A stretch of DNA of 64,000 nucleotides. Origin: an uncultured Oscillospiraceae bacterium. GTDB lineage: Bacteria; Bacillota; Clostridia; Oscillospirales; Oscillospiraceae. The notes below the pieces were generated by a model that had not been told where the DNA came from, did not search any database, and worked only from the letters and a program-made list of their open reading frames with translations. The translations under genes were made by a program, and so were the position numbers. The number at the start of each line of letters is the position of its first letter. Positions within the stretch are counted from its first letter, which is position 1. This document shows, piece after piece, positions 41,203-48,979 of this stretch. The stretch lies in contig CAKTNN010000001.1 of the NCBI GenBank assembly GCA_934589065.1, forward strand, positions 1-64,000. The letters are read 5' to 3'.

Positions 41203-41966
41203 TCCTAACGGTGAATATCGGAAACACCAATATTACCCTTGGCGTAGTCAAGGGCAAGACCATCGTCTACCAGGCAAGACTCCGGACGGATGCCACCAAG
41301 ACCTCCGACGAATACGCCATCGATTTAAAAATGCTCCTGTCCATCGGGGAGATTCCCCCGGCGGAAATTGAAGGGGCCATTGTATCCTCGGTGGTTCCCC
41401 AGGTGCTCAATGCCATGAAAACGGCCCTTGTAAAACTGTTTTCCAGGAATATTCTGGTGGTGGGCCCGGGCATCAAAACAGGGCTCAATATCCGCATTGA
41501 TAATCCGGGGCAGACCGGGGCGGATTTGGTGGTGGGCTGCGTGGCTGCTTTAAAGCTGCAAAAGCCGCCGCTGATTGTCATCAATATGGGCACGGCAACC
41601 ACTTTAATGGTGCTGGACGGAAACGGGGCCCTCATCGGCGGCAGCATTTGCCCCGGCATTCGCATTTCCATGGAGGCCCTGACCCAGCGGGCGGCTCTGC
41701 TGCCGGGGCTGCAGCTGGACCAGCCCAAGCGCACCATCGGGCACAATACCATCGAATGTATGCGCTCCGGCATTATGGTGGGCGCTGCCGCCATGCTGGA
41801 CGGCATGGTGGAGCGGATGGAAGAGGAGCTGGGAGCAAAGGCTACGGTTATCGCCACCGGGCGCATCGGGCAGTATGTGGTGCCCCTGTGCAAGACGCCC
41901 ATCCGCTACGAACGGGATCTGCTGATTCACGGCCTGGCGGCCCTTTACCGGGAGAATGCCCGCTGA
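41199..41966 (+). CDS. coaX: type III pantothenate kinase
   Basis: First step of coenzyme A synthesis, in the CoaX form that needs a monovalent cation and is not feedback-inhibited by CoA. 255 residues of the ASKHA fold: MILTVNIGNTNITLGVVKG, then PGIKTGLNIRIDNPGQTGADLVVGCVAA and IVINMGTATTLMVLD, GGSICPGI. ATG 41199 has GGAGG seven bases upstream; earlier in-frame ATGs (41127, 41193) lie inside the phosphoesterase gene or have no ribosome site. Confidence 0.96.
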   Translation: MILTVNIGNTNITLGVVKGKTIVYQARLRTDATKTSDEYAIDLKMLLSIGEIPPAEIEGAIVSSVVPQVLNAMKTALVKLFSRNILVVGPGIKTGLNIRIDNPGQTGADLVVGCVAALKLQKPPLIVINMGTATTLMVLDGNGALIGGSICPGIRISMEALTQRAALLPGLQLDQPKRTIGHNTIECMRSGIMVGAAAMLDGMVERMEEELGAKATVIATGRIGQYVVPLCKTPIRYERDLLIHGLAALYRENAR

Positions 41967-41968
41967 GT

Positions 41969-42094
41969 CTACAGAAAGATCAGCATGCAGACAATGGCGG
42001 CGGTAAAGCCGATGCAGGACAGGGCCATGGTCAGGCCATCCAGCAGCTTCCGGGAAAAAGCATCCCCTTGGTTCGGGTATTTTGTATGTCTCAT
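41969..42094 (-). CDS. 41-residue single-helix membrane protein
   Basis: Minus-strand frame from ATG 42094 to TAG 41969. A charged N-terminus (MRHTKYPNQGDAFSRKLLDG) is followed by one hydrophobic helix (LTMALSCIGFTAAIVCMLIFL). An AAAGG sequence lies about 11 bases upstream. It is divergent from the 126-residue membrane protein gene, with a palindrome between the two. I cannot assign a function. Coding is plausible but unproven. Confidence 0.5.
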   Translation of the reverse strand: MRHTKYPNQGDAFSRKLLDGLTMALSCIGFTAAIVCMLIFL

Positions 42095-42143
42095 GTTGGA
42101 ACACGACCTTTCGTTTGGATGACCACAGCATAACAGAACATAC

Positions 42144-42159
42144 GTCCAATAATTTGGAC
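42144..42159. promoter_or_regulatory. 16-bp inverted repeat between two divergent small membrane protein genes
   Basis: GTCCAA-TAAT-TTGGAC, a perfect dyad placed 24 bases before the plus-strand start and 50 bases before the minus-strand start. Likely operator; regulator unknown. Confidence 0.4.
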
Positions 42160-42182
42160 AGATTCATTCTTTTGGAGGATTT

Positions 42183-42563
42183 ATGAAAAATACAGAGCAG
42201 GCAGAGAAAACCGGTTTTTTCAAATTCTACGATTCCTTTAAGCACGTTGTGGGCCTGATCGTCACTTGGATTTACCGGCTGCGGAAGATCATTCTGGCAG
42301 CGCCGGTGGTATACTTTGCCCTAAAATTTGCAGCCTACAATGGCACCCACCTGCCGGAAACCGTGGGGCTCAATTTGCAGTCCACCGGGGAATTTGCCAT
42401 CCATATTTCCCGGTATGTTGCCGTGGTTGGCCCCCTGGCCCTCACCGGCGGCTGCCTTGCCATGATGTTCCTTTCCCGGAAGGCAATGTACGCCTGGGCC
42501 GTGAGCATTTTTTCTCTGGCCCTGCCGGTGCTGCTGCTCATCAGCAATGTATATCCGGCATAA
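42183..42563 (+). CDS. small membrane protein of unknown function
   Basis: 126 residues: a polar N-terminus (MKNTEQAEKTGFFKFYDSFKHVVG), then three to four helices (IVTWIYRLRKIILAAPVVYFALKFAAY; ISRYVAVVGPLALTGGCLAMMFL; AMYAWAVSIFSLALPVLLLIS). A TGGAGGATTT ribosome site supports ATG 42183. No family recognised. Confidence 0.75.
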   Translation: MKNTEQAEKTGFFKFYDSFKHVVGLIVTWIYRLRKIILAAPVVYFALKFAAYNGTHLPETVGLNLQSTGEFAIHISRYVAVVGPLALTGGCLAMMFLSRKAMYAWAVSIFSLALPVLLLISNVYPA

Positions 42564-42614
42564 TTTCTTTTCTCTTCGTTCAAGATTTCTTCACCAATCG
42601 TCAGGGCTATCTGC

Positions 42615-42768
42615 TATACTATAATCACAAGGCAGGGCGGTGAAGAAAGCCGATGCCGCGGAAATATTCGCGGATAAGCCGACGGCGGACTTGTGACACA
42701 CCGACTTCTGAAAGTAGAGATTCAAAACCAAATGGCAGCGATCTGCGGATCGCTGCCATTTTTTTTCT
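42615..42768 (+). ncRNA. candidate structured non-coding RNA with its own promoter-like -10 and terminator
   Basis: TATACT (42615-42620) overlapping TATAAT (42620-42625) gives a likely start near 42627-42632. The following ~140 bases hold no frame but show pairing: TCACAAG (42626) with CTTGTGA (42690-42696), an inner CCGCG/CGCGG stem, CGGTG with CACCG, and ACTT-CTGA-AAGT. It ends in a strong terminator. No match to a riboswitch or housekeeping RNA that I know. Confidence 0.45.
42731..42768 (+). terminator. strong terminator ending the candidate RNA
   Basis: Perfect stem AATGGCAGCGATC / GATCGCTGCCATT, 4-base loop, then a T8-10 run. On the minus strand it also lies just after the PG-binding gene that stops at 42776. 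Confidence 0.9.
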
Positions 42769-42775
42769 TCCTGCG

Positions 42776-43333
42776 CTATTTTTTTCCGTATGCAGTCCGT
42801 ATCCCTTCGTTTACAGGCAGGTTGGAGGCCATGGGGAATTGCAGCGCCAGGTGCTTCCAGGTGTGGCGATCCAGGCATCCGGTGGTGGGAATGCCGCTGA
42901 GGGACTGGAAAATTTCCAGGGCATCCTGGGTAGCGCTGTCCAGAGTGCCTGTGATGGGCGGTGCAGGGAGGCAATGGTAGTTTTCCCCCAGCACGGTGAG
43001 CATAACCTGGGCTATGTATACCATCGCTCCCGTTTCCCCCGGGGCAACGGAAGCATTGGGGTTCAGCAACACCTGTACGGTTTCCGGCAAGGCAATCTCC
43101 ACCAGGGCAAGGCGGTAGGCTTCCACCACCGCTTCCCAGGTCAAAAGATCCGTTACCCCCGTAATGGGCAAATGGTTGTGCTGCTGGAAAATCCGCACGG
43201 CGGACATGGTTTCCGGCCCGTAGATTCCGTCCGGTATCAGGATCTTGTAGTTGTCATTGTGCTCAGACAGCACCCGCAGCATGGTTTGCAAGCTGCGGAT
43301 CGGCTGCCCCAAAAAGCTTTCCGGCGGTCTCAT
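42776..43333 (-). CDS. protein with two peptidoglycan-binding (PG_binding_1) domains
   Basis: 185 residues: two copies of the three-helix peptidoglycan-binding fold, the first with ILIPDGIYGPETMSAVRIFQQHNHLPITGVTDLLTW, the second with PPITGTLDSATQDALEIFQSLSGIPTTGCLDRHTW. No signal peptide, so if it reaches cortex or coat it does so inside the sporulating cell. AGGAGG precedes ATG 43333, which overlaps the stop of the SpoIID-like gene as ATGA. Last gene of the spore-type set. Confidence 0.88.
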   Translation of the reverse strand: MRPPESFLGQPIRSLQTMLRVLSEHNDNYKILIPDGIYGPETMSAVRIFQQHNHLPITGVTDLLTWEAVVEAYRLALVEIALPETVQVLLNPNASVAPGETGAMVYIAQVMLTVLGENYHCLPAPPITGTLDSATQDALEIFQSLSGIPTTGCLDRHTWKHLALQFPMASNLPVNEGIRTAYGKK

Positions 43334-44556
43334 CGCACAACCTCCTGTCTGACGGTGTCCTGATTGTTCATGGACAGGCTATACCCCGGGAACTGGGTCA
43401 TGGTGGTGGAGCGGCTATAGCGATTTCTGGGCGCGGTGCCGCTGATGATTGCGGAAGTATAGGGAAAGGTTTCCAGATCCCGGAAGCTGGCATTTTCAAT
43501 GCCGCTGAACTGGTCGTAGATTTCATCCCAGGTGGTAAGGTCTACGCTGCCTGTCTGGGGCAAACCAAAGTATCGCTGGGCTGCCAGCACGGCATTGCGG
43601 GTCGCCGGGCCAAAGATACCGTCCACGGTAATTTCCGGAATGGTGGAAATATAGGCCCCCAGCACCCGGAGCATATATTGCAGGTGCTCTACCCGTATCC
43701 CCCGGTCGCCCTCCTGGATGGGGCGGGTGGTATTCCAGGCGATGGTATAAAACTGCTGACCCTGGCTGCGGAGCTCGGACAGGGAAGTGACGGCGGCATA
43801 CAGCCGCACCAGGGCATACCAGGTGGCAGGGCCCACCACGCCATCGGGATCCAGATTGAAAATCCGCTGGAAGGCGATCAGGGAGCTTTCCGTTTGCGCC
43901 CCAAAGATGCCGTCCACCGCAGGCACCTTGGGAATGGCGGGGTAATTCTGGGATATGCGGTTCAGCTCTATCTGAATCACCACCACATTGGGCCCGATGC
44001 TCCCCCGGCGCAGGGGGGTGCCGGGATAGGAAGAAGTATAGTTCTGGATGGGGGCATTGGCAACGATTTCCACATCGCCGTAGTAGCTCTGCAAAATCTG
44101 CACGGAATTATAGCCCTGCTGGGCAAGGCTCTGGCTGCCCCACTGGCTGAGCCCCTCACAGGTGACGGTAGTACCGTTGCAGAACTTGGCAGCCAGAGGC
44201 TCTACAAAGCCGGGGCGGCGGAGATAGCTGTTAAAAAGCGCATCCACAAGCCTGGCTACATTGGAAAAGAAGCTGCGCCCCTTTACAAAAAACTGGTCGT
44301 AGGCGGTGGAGCTGGTAATGTCAAAATCATAGCCCCGGCTGCGGTAGAACTCCGTGTATACCCGGTTCAGGGCAAAGGAGACAATGGCAAGAATGTTGGC
44401 CCGCAGGGCACTTTCTTCCCAGGTGGGGTAGATTTCGCTGGAGGCCACGTTTTTCACATAGTCCGAAAAGCTGACGGTAACATTCTCCGCGTCTGCGCTG
44501 GGTGCGCCCAGATGGACGGTGATCCGCTGGGGTACATAAGGAATGACAGTCGGCAT
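43330..44556 (-). CDS. SpoIID-like domain protein with two peptidoglycan-binding domains
   Basis: 408 residues. The N-terminal half resembles the SpoIID/LytB family of peptidoglycan-acting proteins: SFSDYVKNVASSEIYPTWEESALRANILAIVSFALNRVYT ... GLSQWGSQSLAQQGYNSVQILQSYYGDVEIV. The active Glu of SpoIID falls in the SSEIYPTW position. Two PG_binding_1 domains follow (DGIFGAQTESSLIAFQRIFNLDPDGVVGPATW; DGIFGPATRNAVLAAQRYFGLPQTGSVDLTTW). There is no N-terminal membrane anchor, unlike SpoIID. AGGAGGGG precedes ATG 44556. Linked to its neighbours and likely made late in sporulation. Confidence 0.85.
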   Translation of the reverse strand: MPTVIPYVPQRITVHLGAPSADAENVTVSFSDYVKNVASSEIYPTWEESALRANILAIVSFALNRVYTEFYRSRGYDFDITSSTAYDQFFVKGRSFFSNVARLVDALFNSYLRRPGFVEPLAAKFCNGTTVTCEGLSQWGSQSLAQQGYNSVQILQSYYGDVEIVANAPIQNYTSSYPGTPLRRGSIGPNVVVIQIELNRISQNYPAIPKVPAVDGIFGAQTESSLIAFQRIFNLDPDGVVGPATWYALVRLYAAVTSLSELRSQGQQFYTIAWNTTRPIQEGDRGIRVEHLQYMLRVLGAYISTIPEITVDGIFGPATRNAVLAAQRYFGLPQTGSVDLTTWDEIYDQFSGIENASFRDLETFPYTSAIISGTAPRNRYSRSTTMTQFPGYSLSMNNQDTVRQEVVR

Positions 44557-44565
44557 GATCCCCTC

Positions 44566-44946
44566 CTATAGGTTCTGGGGTGGGGTATTATAGAGCACTT
44601 TCTCGTCCCAGCGGTCCGGCAGCTCGGACAGAGGAATCATCTCCAGATTCTGCACCGTGGTGATGCCGGAGAAAATCTGTACATTCTGAGCTGCCACCTG
44701 CTCAAAGCCGCTCTTCCAGGCGTAGAGGGTGATGTCCGTAAAGGGTCTGCCGTTTTCTTCCGGGGCTTCGCTTTCCGCTTTCTCCGGGGCAGGGATGGCG
44801 ATGGGTTTGGTCAGGCCGCTGCGGTCGGTCAGGCGCATGGCAATGGCAGTGCCATCCGAGGATACGATGGTCACAGCCACGTTTTCCAGGGGAATCTGGG
44901 CGGAGCTCATATAGGCCCTGGCAGTTATGTAGCCATTTGAAGGCAT
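44566..44946 (-). CDS. small carboxypeptidase-regulatory-like (beta-sandwich) protein, first gene of the spore-type set
   Basis: 126 residues: MPSNGYITARAYMSSAQIPLENVAVTIVSSDGTAIAMRLTDRSGLTKPIAIPAP, the pattern of a CarboxypepD_reg-type fold in which a self-contained beta sandwich carries a variable loop. The second half (FTDITLYAWKSGFEQVAAQNVQIFSGITTVQNLEMIPLSELPD) fits the same fold. AAAGGAGG precedes ATG 44946. A sigma-K-like promoter lies immediately upstream. Together with the next two genes it is probably a coat or cortex protein. Confidence 0.72.
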   Translation of the reverse strand: MPSNGYITARAYMSSAQIPLENVAVTIVSSDGTAIAMRLTDRSGLTKPIAIPAPEKAESEAPEENGRPFTDITLYAWKSGFEQVAAQNVQIFSGITTVQNLEMIPLSELPDRWDEKVLYNTPPQNL

Positions 44947-44971
44947 GGCGTTTCCTCCTTTCGGTTTCTAA

Positions 44972-45000
44972 CAGTATATGCTTTTTCACAGGGAAATGTG
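44972..45000 (-). promoter_or_regulatory. sigma-K-like promoter of the spore-type gene set
   Basis: On the minus strand: CACA (44997-45000), 16 bases, CATATACTG (44972-44980). The sigma-K consensus is mACm, 16 bases, CATAnnnTA; only the last base differs. No sigma-A hexamers stand in this place. Confidence 0.5.
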
Positions 45001-45012
45001 ATGGGGGATACC

Positions 45013-45221
45013 ACTGTCATTGCGAACCGGCGCGCGCTGGTGCGGCAATCCCCCGGATGTTTTGGCTGCCCTATAAATTCTGCCGGGTTTTCTCCTCACC
45101 CCGTCGCGTTTCGCGCGCCACCCCTCCCCACACGGGGAGGGACTTTTCCCCTTTGTACGGACTGCCCCGGTTGACCGGGGGAAGATTGCCACGGCAGTGT
45201 GCGCACTGCCTCGCAATGGCG
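45013..45221. repeat. palindromic repeat region (copy 3)
   Basis: Unit B in reverse orientation at 45013-45051 (ACTGTCATTGCGAACCGG...GCGGCAATCC) and forward at 45184-45221 (ATTGCCACGGCAGTG...CTCGCAATGG). Between them lies a different GC-rich block with the hairpins GTCGCGTTTCGCG and CCCTCCCC-ACA-CGGGGAGGG. The whole 305-base gap holds no gene. Confidence 0.75.
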
Positions 45222-45251
45222 GGAAAAGGGAATGCACGCGGGGCTGCGGTG

Positions 45252-45680
45252 TTACAAAAAGGCCTGCATTTGCCGGATGTTGGCGTTTTCCGTGTCCAGC
45301 AGCTTCTGGGAAAGGGCGCTGATCTGGCTATCCTCCATGGGGAATTGGTGCATATTCCGCAGACCCTTTACCATGCCCTTGGTATTGCCCTGAATCATCA
45401 TATCCGCGATCCTGGATTCCGAGCCGGAGCCGGTGAGCTTCATTCGGGTAACCATATTGGACATCATCCGCACCGCCGGGTCCAGTTCCGGAAGCTCCCA
45501 GCCCCGCTGAGAGGCCAGGGAATGGGCTTCGGTTTCAATCTGATCGTATTCCCGCAGCTGCTGCTCCAGGGCCTTCCGCAGAGCCGGACGCATCCGGGTG
45601 TCCAAAACACTGCGAATGCCGATTTGCCCCATTTGGGTGGTTTTTAAGACGGAAGTCAAAATCTGTCGGCTGTTTTTCAT
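45252..45680 (-). CDS. helical protein of unknown function, possibly spore-associated
   Basis: 142 residues, predicted four-helix bundle: MKNSRQILTSVLKTTQMGQIGIRSVLDTRMRPALRKALEQQLREYDQIETEAHSLASQRGW, then VRMMSNMVTRMKLTGSGSESRIADMMIQGNTKGMVKGLRNMH and LLDTENANIRQMQAFL. The pattern is that of ferritin-like or coat-type small proteins, though I cannot name the family. GGGAGGG precedes ATG 45680; a longer frame from 46073 crosses asnB and is excluded. A sigma-G-like promoter lies upstream. Confidence 0.75.
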   Translation of the reverse strand: MKNSRQILTSVLKTTQMGQIGIRSVLDTRMRPALRKALEQQLREYDQIETEAHSLASQRGWELPELDPAVRMMSNMVTRMKLTGSGSESRIADMMIQGNTKGMVKGLRNMHQFPMEDSQISALSQKLLDTENANIRQMQAFL

Positions 45681-45698
45681 AACGCATCCCTCCCGGGG

Positions 45699-45727
45699 TA
45701 GTATTTGCCGGGGAACGAAAATCATAC
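45699..45727 (-). promoter_or_regulatory. sigma-G-like promoter of the helical protein gene
   Basis: On the minus strand: GTATG (45723-45727), 17 bases, AATACTA (45699-45705). Forespore sigma-G prefers GnATR, about 17-18 bases, CATnnTA; one mismatch. No sigma-A site was found here. Confidence 0.35.
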
Positions 45728-45761
45728 GCAGGCATATTGTGAAAAGAGGAGTGTGATGTTC

Positions 45762-47588
45762 ATGTGTGCCATTTCCGGGATGGTCGGGCTGGAAGCAACC
45801 CCGAAAACCATTCAAGCAATGCTTGCCACCATGGCCCGCCGGGGGCCGGATGGCAGCGGGGTTTTCCAAACACCCCGGTGTACGCTGCTGCATACCCGCC
45901 TGGCGATCATCGATCCTGCCGGTGGCAGCCAGCCCATGACCCTGGAAACCCCAGAGGAAAGCTATACCCTGGTTTATAACGGGGAGCTCTACAATACTCC
46001 GGAGCTCCGCCGGGAGCTTATGCGCCTGGGCCACCGGTTTGCCACTCAATCCGATACCGAGGTGGTGCTCCACGCCTGCGCCCAGTGGGGGAAGGGGAGC
46101 CTATTGCGGATGAACGGAATTTTCGCCTTTGCTCTGTGGCAGGAACGGAAAGGGGAGCTGCTTCTTGCCAGGGACCGGATCGGGGTCAAGCCGCTGTTTT
46201 ACCGGGCGGTGGGGGACAGCCTGATTTTTGCTTCGGAAATCAAAACCATCCTTACATACCCCGGGATCCCCGCCCAGCTGGATGCCCAGGGGGCGGCCCA
46301 GGTGCTTCTGCTTGGGCCGGGGAGAATGCCGGGAAGCGGCGTATTCCGGGATATTTGGGAATTAGAGCCTGGGTGCTGCGCGGTCTACTCCGGGGGAAAG
46401 CTCTCCCTTTCCCGGTACTGGAAACTCACCGATCGGGAGCACCGGGATTCCTTCCCGGAGACGGTGGAAAAGGTACGTGCCCTGGTCACCGATGCCATTC
46501 GGGCCCAGACGGTTTCAGATGTACCCTTGGGAACGTTTCTCTCCGGCGGGCTGGATTCCAGCATCATCAGCGCAGTGGTCGCCAAAGATTGGCAGGAGAA
46601 AGGGAAGACGCTGGATACCTTTTCCGTCGGCTACCGGGACGAAGAGAAGTTTTTTACCCCCGGCAAATTCCAGCCCAGCTCCGACCGGGACTACATAGAT
46701 ACCGTGGCCTCCTTCCTTCACAGCAGCAGCCACAAGTGGGAGCTCAGCCCGGAAGAACTGGTGGATGCCCTGGAAAGCGCCACCCTGGCCCGGGATCTGC
46801 CGGGGATGGCAGACGTAGATTTTTCTTTGCTGGCATTCTGCCGCCATATCCGCTCCCATGTAAAGGTAGCCCTGTCCGGGGAGTGCGCCGATGAGATTTT
46901 CGGCGGCTACCCCTGGTATCGTGACCCGGAGGTGCGCAGTCAGTCGGGCTTCCCCTGGGCCCAGAATACCGCTGACCGGGGGAAACTGCTGGCAAAGAAT
47001 ATTCGGCATCAGATAGAGCCGGAGGTCTTTGTTCGGGACGCCTGGGAAAAGACCATCCAGGAAAGTGACATCCTGCCGGGAACATCTCCCCTGGAACGGC
47101 GGATGAAGGAAATGGTGAATCTCAATTTCCGCTGGTTTATGCAGACCCTTCTGGATCGGAAAGACCGGATGAGTATGTATTGGGGGCTGGAGGTGCGGGT
47201 GCCCTTCTGCGATTACCGCATAGCGGAATATCTCTACGGTGTTCCCTGGGAATACAAGGACTGGGGCGGGGAGGAGAAGGGCCTTTTGCGCCAGGCTATG
47301 GGGGCGCTGCTTCCGCCGGAGGTTGCCCACCGGAAGAAGAGCCCCTATCCCAAAACCTTTGACCCGGGATACGAAAAAATACTGGAAGAAAAAATGGCGG
47401 CGCTGTTCCGTCAAAAGAACGCGCCGCTGTTTTCTTTGGTGGATCAAAAAGCCCTGCTTGACCTGCTTTCCGGCACAAGCCCCTGGCCCTGGTACGGGCA
47501 GCTGATGCGCAGACCCCAGATGATTGCCTATTTTTTGCAGACGGATTTCTGGCTGCGGCACTACAATGTGGACTTACTCTTTGCCTAG
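45762..47588 (+). CDS. asnB: asparagine synthetase (glutamine-hydrolysing)
   Basis: 608 residues. The N-terminal glutaminase domain needs a Cys as residue 2: MCAISGMVG from ATG 45762 fits. GAGGAG is better spaced for the ATG at 45756 (MFMCAIS), but that would block the nucleophile unless trimmed. The synthetase domain has the PP-loop FLSGGLDSSIISAVVAKDW near residue 263. In B. subtilis one of three AsnB paralogues (asnO) is used in sporulation; the neighbouring genes hint at a similar role here, which is inference. Followed by an AATTTTACCC / GGGTAAAATT inverted repeat at 47602-47631. Confidence 0.93.
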   Translation: MCAISGMVGLEATPKTIQAMLATMARRGPDGSGVFQTPRCTLLHTRLAIIDPAGGSQPMTLETPEESYTLVYNGELYNTPELRRELMRLGHRFATQSDTEVVLHACAQWGKGSLLRMNGIFAFALWQERKGELLLARDRIGVKPLFYRAVGDSLIFASEIKTILTYPGIPAQLDAQGAAQVLLLGPGRMPGSGVFRDIWELEPGCCAVYSGGKLSLSRYWKLTDREHRDSFPETVEKVRALVTDAIRAQTVSDVPLGTFLSGGLDSSIISAVVAKDWQEKGKTLDTFSVGYRDEEKFFTPGKFQPSSDRDYIDTVASFLHSSSHKWELSPEELVDALESATLARDLPGMADVDFSLLAFCRHIRSHVKVALSGECADEIFGGYPWYRDPEVRSQSGFPWAQNTADRGKLLAKNIRHQIEPEVFVRDAWEKTIQESDILPGTSPLERRMKEMVNLNFRWFMQTLLDRKDRMSMYWGLEVRVPFCDYRIAEYLYGVPWEYKDWGGEEKGLLRQAMGALLPPEVAHRKKSPYPKTFDPGYEKILEEKMAALFRQKNAPLFSLVDQKALLDLLSGTSPWPWYGQLMRRPQMIAYFLQTDFWLRHYNVDLLFA

Positions 47589-47601
47589 CCCATTTTTAGG
47601 C

Positions 47602-47631
47602 AATTTTACCCAATAAGCAGGGGGTAAAATT
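47602..47631. repeat. 10-bp inverted repeat between asnB and carD
   Basis: AATTTTACCC, 10-base loop, GGGTAAAATT. No T-run follows on the plus strand, so termination is uncertain. It could be a weak terminator for asnB or an operator for carD. Confidence 0.4.
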
Positions 47632-47716
47632 CGTCAAAAATCCCAACATGAAATCTTCTCGAAAATTTTATATAATAACACCATGAAATAAATCTGTCAA
47701 TAGGAGGAAGAAAAAT

Positions 47717-48229
47717 ATGTTTCAGTTGGGGCAGCTGGTTGTGTATGGAATCCACGGCGTTTGCCGCATCCGTCAGGTAGAGGATCGGGTCGTGAATCGG
47801 GTAAAGCGCCGCTATCTGGTGCTGGAGCCGGTGAGCCGGGGCGGCAGCCAGTATTTTGTGCCCATGGATAATCCTGCGGTCATGCAAAAGCTTTCTCCCC
47901 TTTTGACCCGGGAGGAGCTATCGGCGCTCCTTTCTTCCGAGGCAGTCCGGGCGGATGCCTGGATCAGCGATGAAAACCGCCGCAAGCAGTCCTACCGGGA
48001 TATGTCCTCCACCGGCAGCCGGGAAAAACTGGTGCAGACCCTGTGCGGCCTCTATGCCCACCGGGAAAAGCAGAAGAGTCTTGGGAAAAAGCTGCATATC
48101 TGCGATGATAATTTCCTCCACGATGCAGAGAAAATTCTTTCCGATGAAATCGAAGCCGTTTTGGGCTGCACCAATGCAGAGGCGCTGGACTATCTGCGCA
48201 CCCAGCTGCAACGAAAAAAAGCGGTATAA
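47717..48229 (+). CDS. CarD/CdnL family transcription factor
   Basis: 170 residues with the CarD RNA-polymerase-interacting Tudor-like domain (FQLGQLVVYGIHGVCRIRQVEDRVVNRVKRRYLVLEPVSRGGSQYFVPMDN) and a helical DNA-contacting C-terminus (SREKLVQTLCGLYAHREKQKSL ... DAEKILSDEIEAVLG). CarD proteins stabilise the open complex, often at rRNA promoters. An AGGAGGAAG ribosome site is present. A TATAAT lies at about 47671 with a poor -35, which fits CarD-type control of its own promoter, but that is speculation. Confidence 0.93.
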   Translation: MFQLGQLVVYGIHGVCRIRQVEDRVVNRVKRRYLVLEPVSRGGSQYFVPMDNPAVMQKLSPLLTREELSALLSSEAVRADAWISDENRRKQSYRDMSSTGSREKLVQTLCGLYAHREKQKSLGKKLHICDDNFLHDAEKILSDEIEAVLGCTNAEALDYLRTQLQRKKAV

Positions 48230-48232
48230 AAC

Positions 48233-48270
48233 ACCCGGCGGCAGGGAACTTGTTCCCTTGCCGCCGGGTT
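48233..48270. terminator. bidirectional terminator between carD and the HAD gene
   Basis: Stem ACCCGGCGGCAGGGAAC / GTTCCCTTGCCGCCGGGT with a short loop; moderate T-run on either side. Confidence 0.7.
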
Positions 48271-48284
48271 CATTGATTCCACCC

Positions 48285-48944
48285 TTAATTTGTGGGGTTC
48301 CCTAGCTTTTCTACAAGCGCAAAAAGTGCCTGAGGGGTATCTACAATTGCCATTGCTCCGGCATCCTTCATTTCCTGCACATCTCCGTAGCCCCAGCTGA
48401 CGCCAATGGTGGGAATGCCGTGCTGGGCAGCGCCCAATACATCGTATTTGGTGTCGCCCACCATAATGCGGATTCCGTTACGCGCTCCCTGGGCCAGTAA
48501 ATAGGCGATCACATCGCTTTTGTTTTCCCGGTCGTGGCCCATATCCGCGCCGCAAATCCGTACAAAATACTTTGCCAGGTCGAAGTGCTCCAGAATTTCC
48601 ACTGCGGTCACCTCCGGCTTAGAGGTAGCCACATACAGCTTCCAGCCCCCTTTTTGCAGCGCCGCCAGGGTTTCCCGAATGCCGGGGTAGGGGGTGTTTT
48701 CAAATTTCCCGATGGGCACGTAGCGCTCCCGGAAAAGTTCCACCGCTTCGTCTGAGCGTTCCTTGGGAATGCCGAAGCGGATAAAGGTCTGCCACAGGGG
48801 CGGGCCGATGAAAACGCCCATTTCTTCCCGTTTGGGTACGGGATAGCCCATGCGCTCAAAGGCATACCGGGCGCTATTGATAATGCCCTCGCCGGAATCG
48901 GTCAGCGTGCCGTCCAGGTCGAAGAGCAGGGATTTTTCACTCAT
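48285..48944 (-). CDS. HAD-superfamily phosphatase, phosphoglycolate phosphatase/PpaX-like
   Basis: 219 residues. Motif I FDLDGTLTDSGEGI with the nucleophile Asp at residue 9, motif II VATSKP, motif III Lys in the KYFVRI region and motif IV VGDTKYDVLGAAQHG. The cap domain insertion (GPPLWQTFIRFGI) matches Gph/PpaX-type enzymes acting on small phosphates; the true substrate cannot be read from sequence. The start codon lies within a 12-bp inverted repeat. Confidence 0.9.
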   Translation of the reverse strand: MSEKSLLFDLDGTLTDSGEGIINSARYAFERMGYPVPKREEMGVFIGPPLWQTFIRFGIPKERSDEAVELFRERYVPIGKFENTPYPGIRETLAALQKGGWKLYVATSKPEVTAVEILEHFDLAKYFVRICGADMGHDRENKSDVIAYLLAQGARNGIRIMVGDTKYDVLGAAQHGIPTIGVSWGYGDVQEMKDAGAMAIVDTPQALFALVEKLGNPTN

Positions 48945-48979
48945 GGTATCATCCTTTCTTTCTTACAGGATGATACCAT
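48943..48979. promoter_or_regulatory. 12-bp perfect inverted repeat spanning the HAD start and -10 region
   Basis: ATGGTATCATCC (48943-48954) and GGATGATACCAT (48968-48979), 13 bases apart. The right arm covers the HAD -10 element; the transcript starts inside the loop, so it acts on DNA rather than RNA if it does anything. Possible operator. Confidence 0.35.

Noticed and set aside
42626..42730. Known riboswitch classes (c-di-GMP, cobalamin, ZTP, manganese) for the candidate RNA
   Set aside because: None of the conserved core strings is present, and the next gene is convergent, so a cis-acting switch is unlikely.
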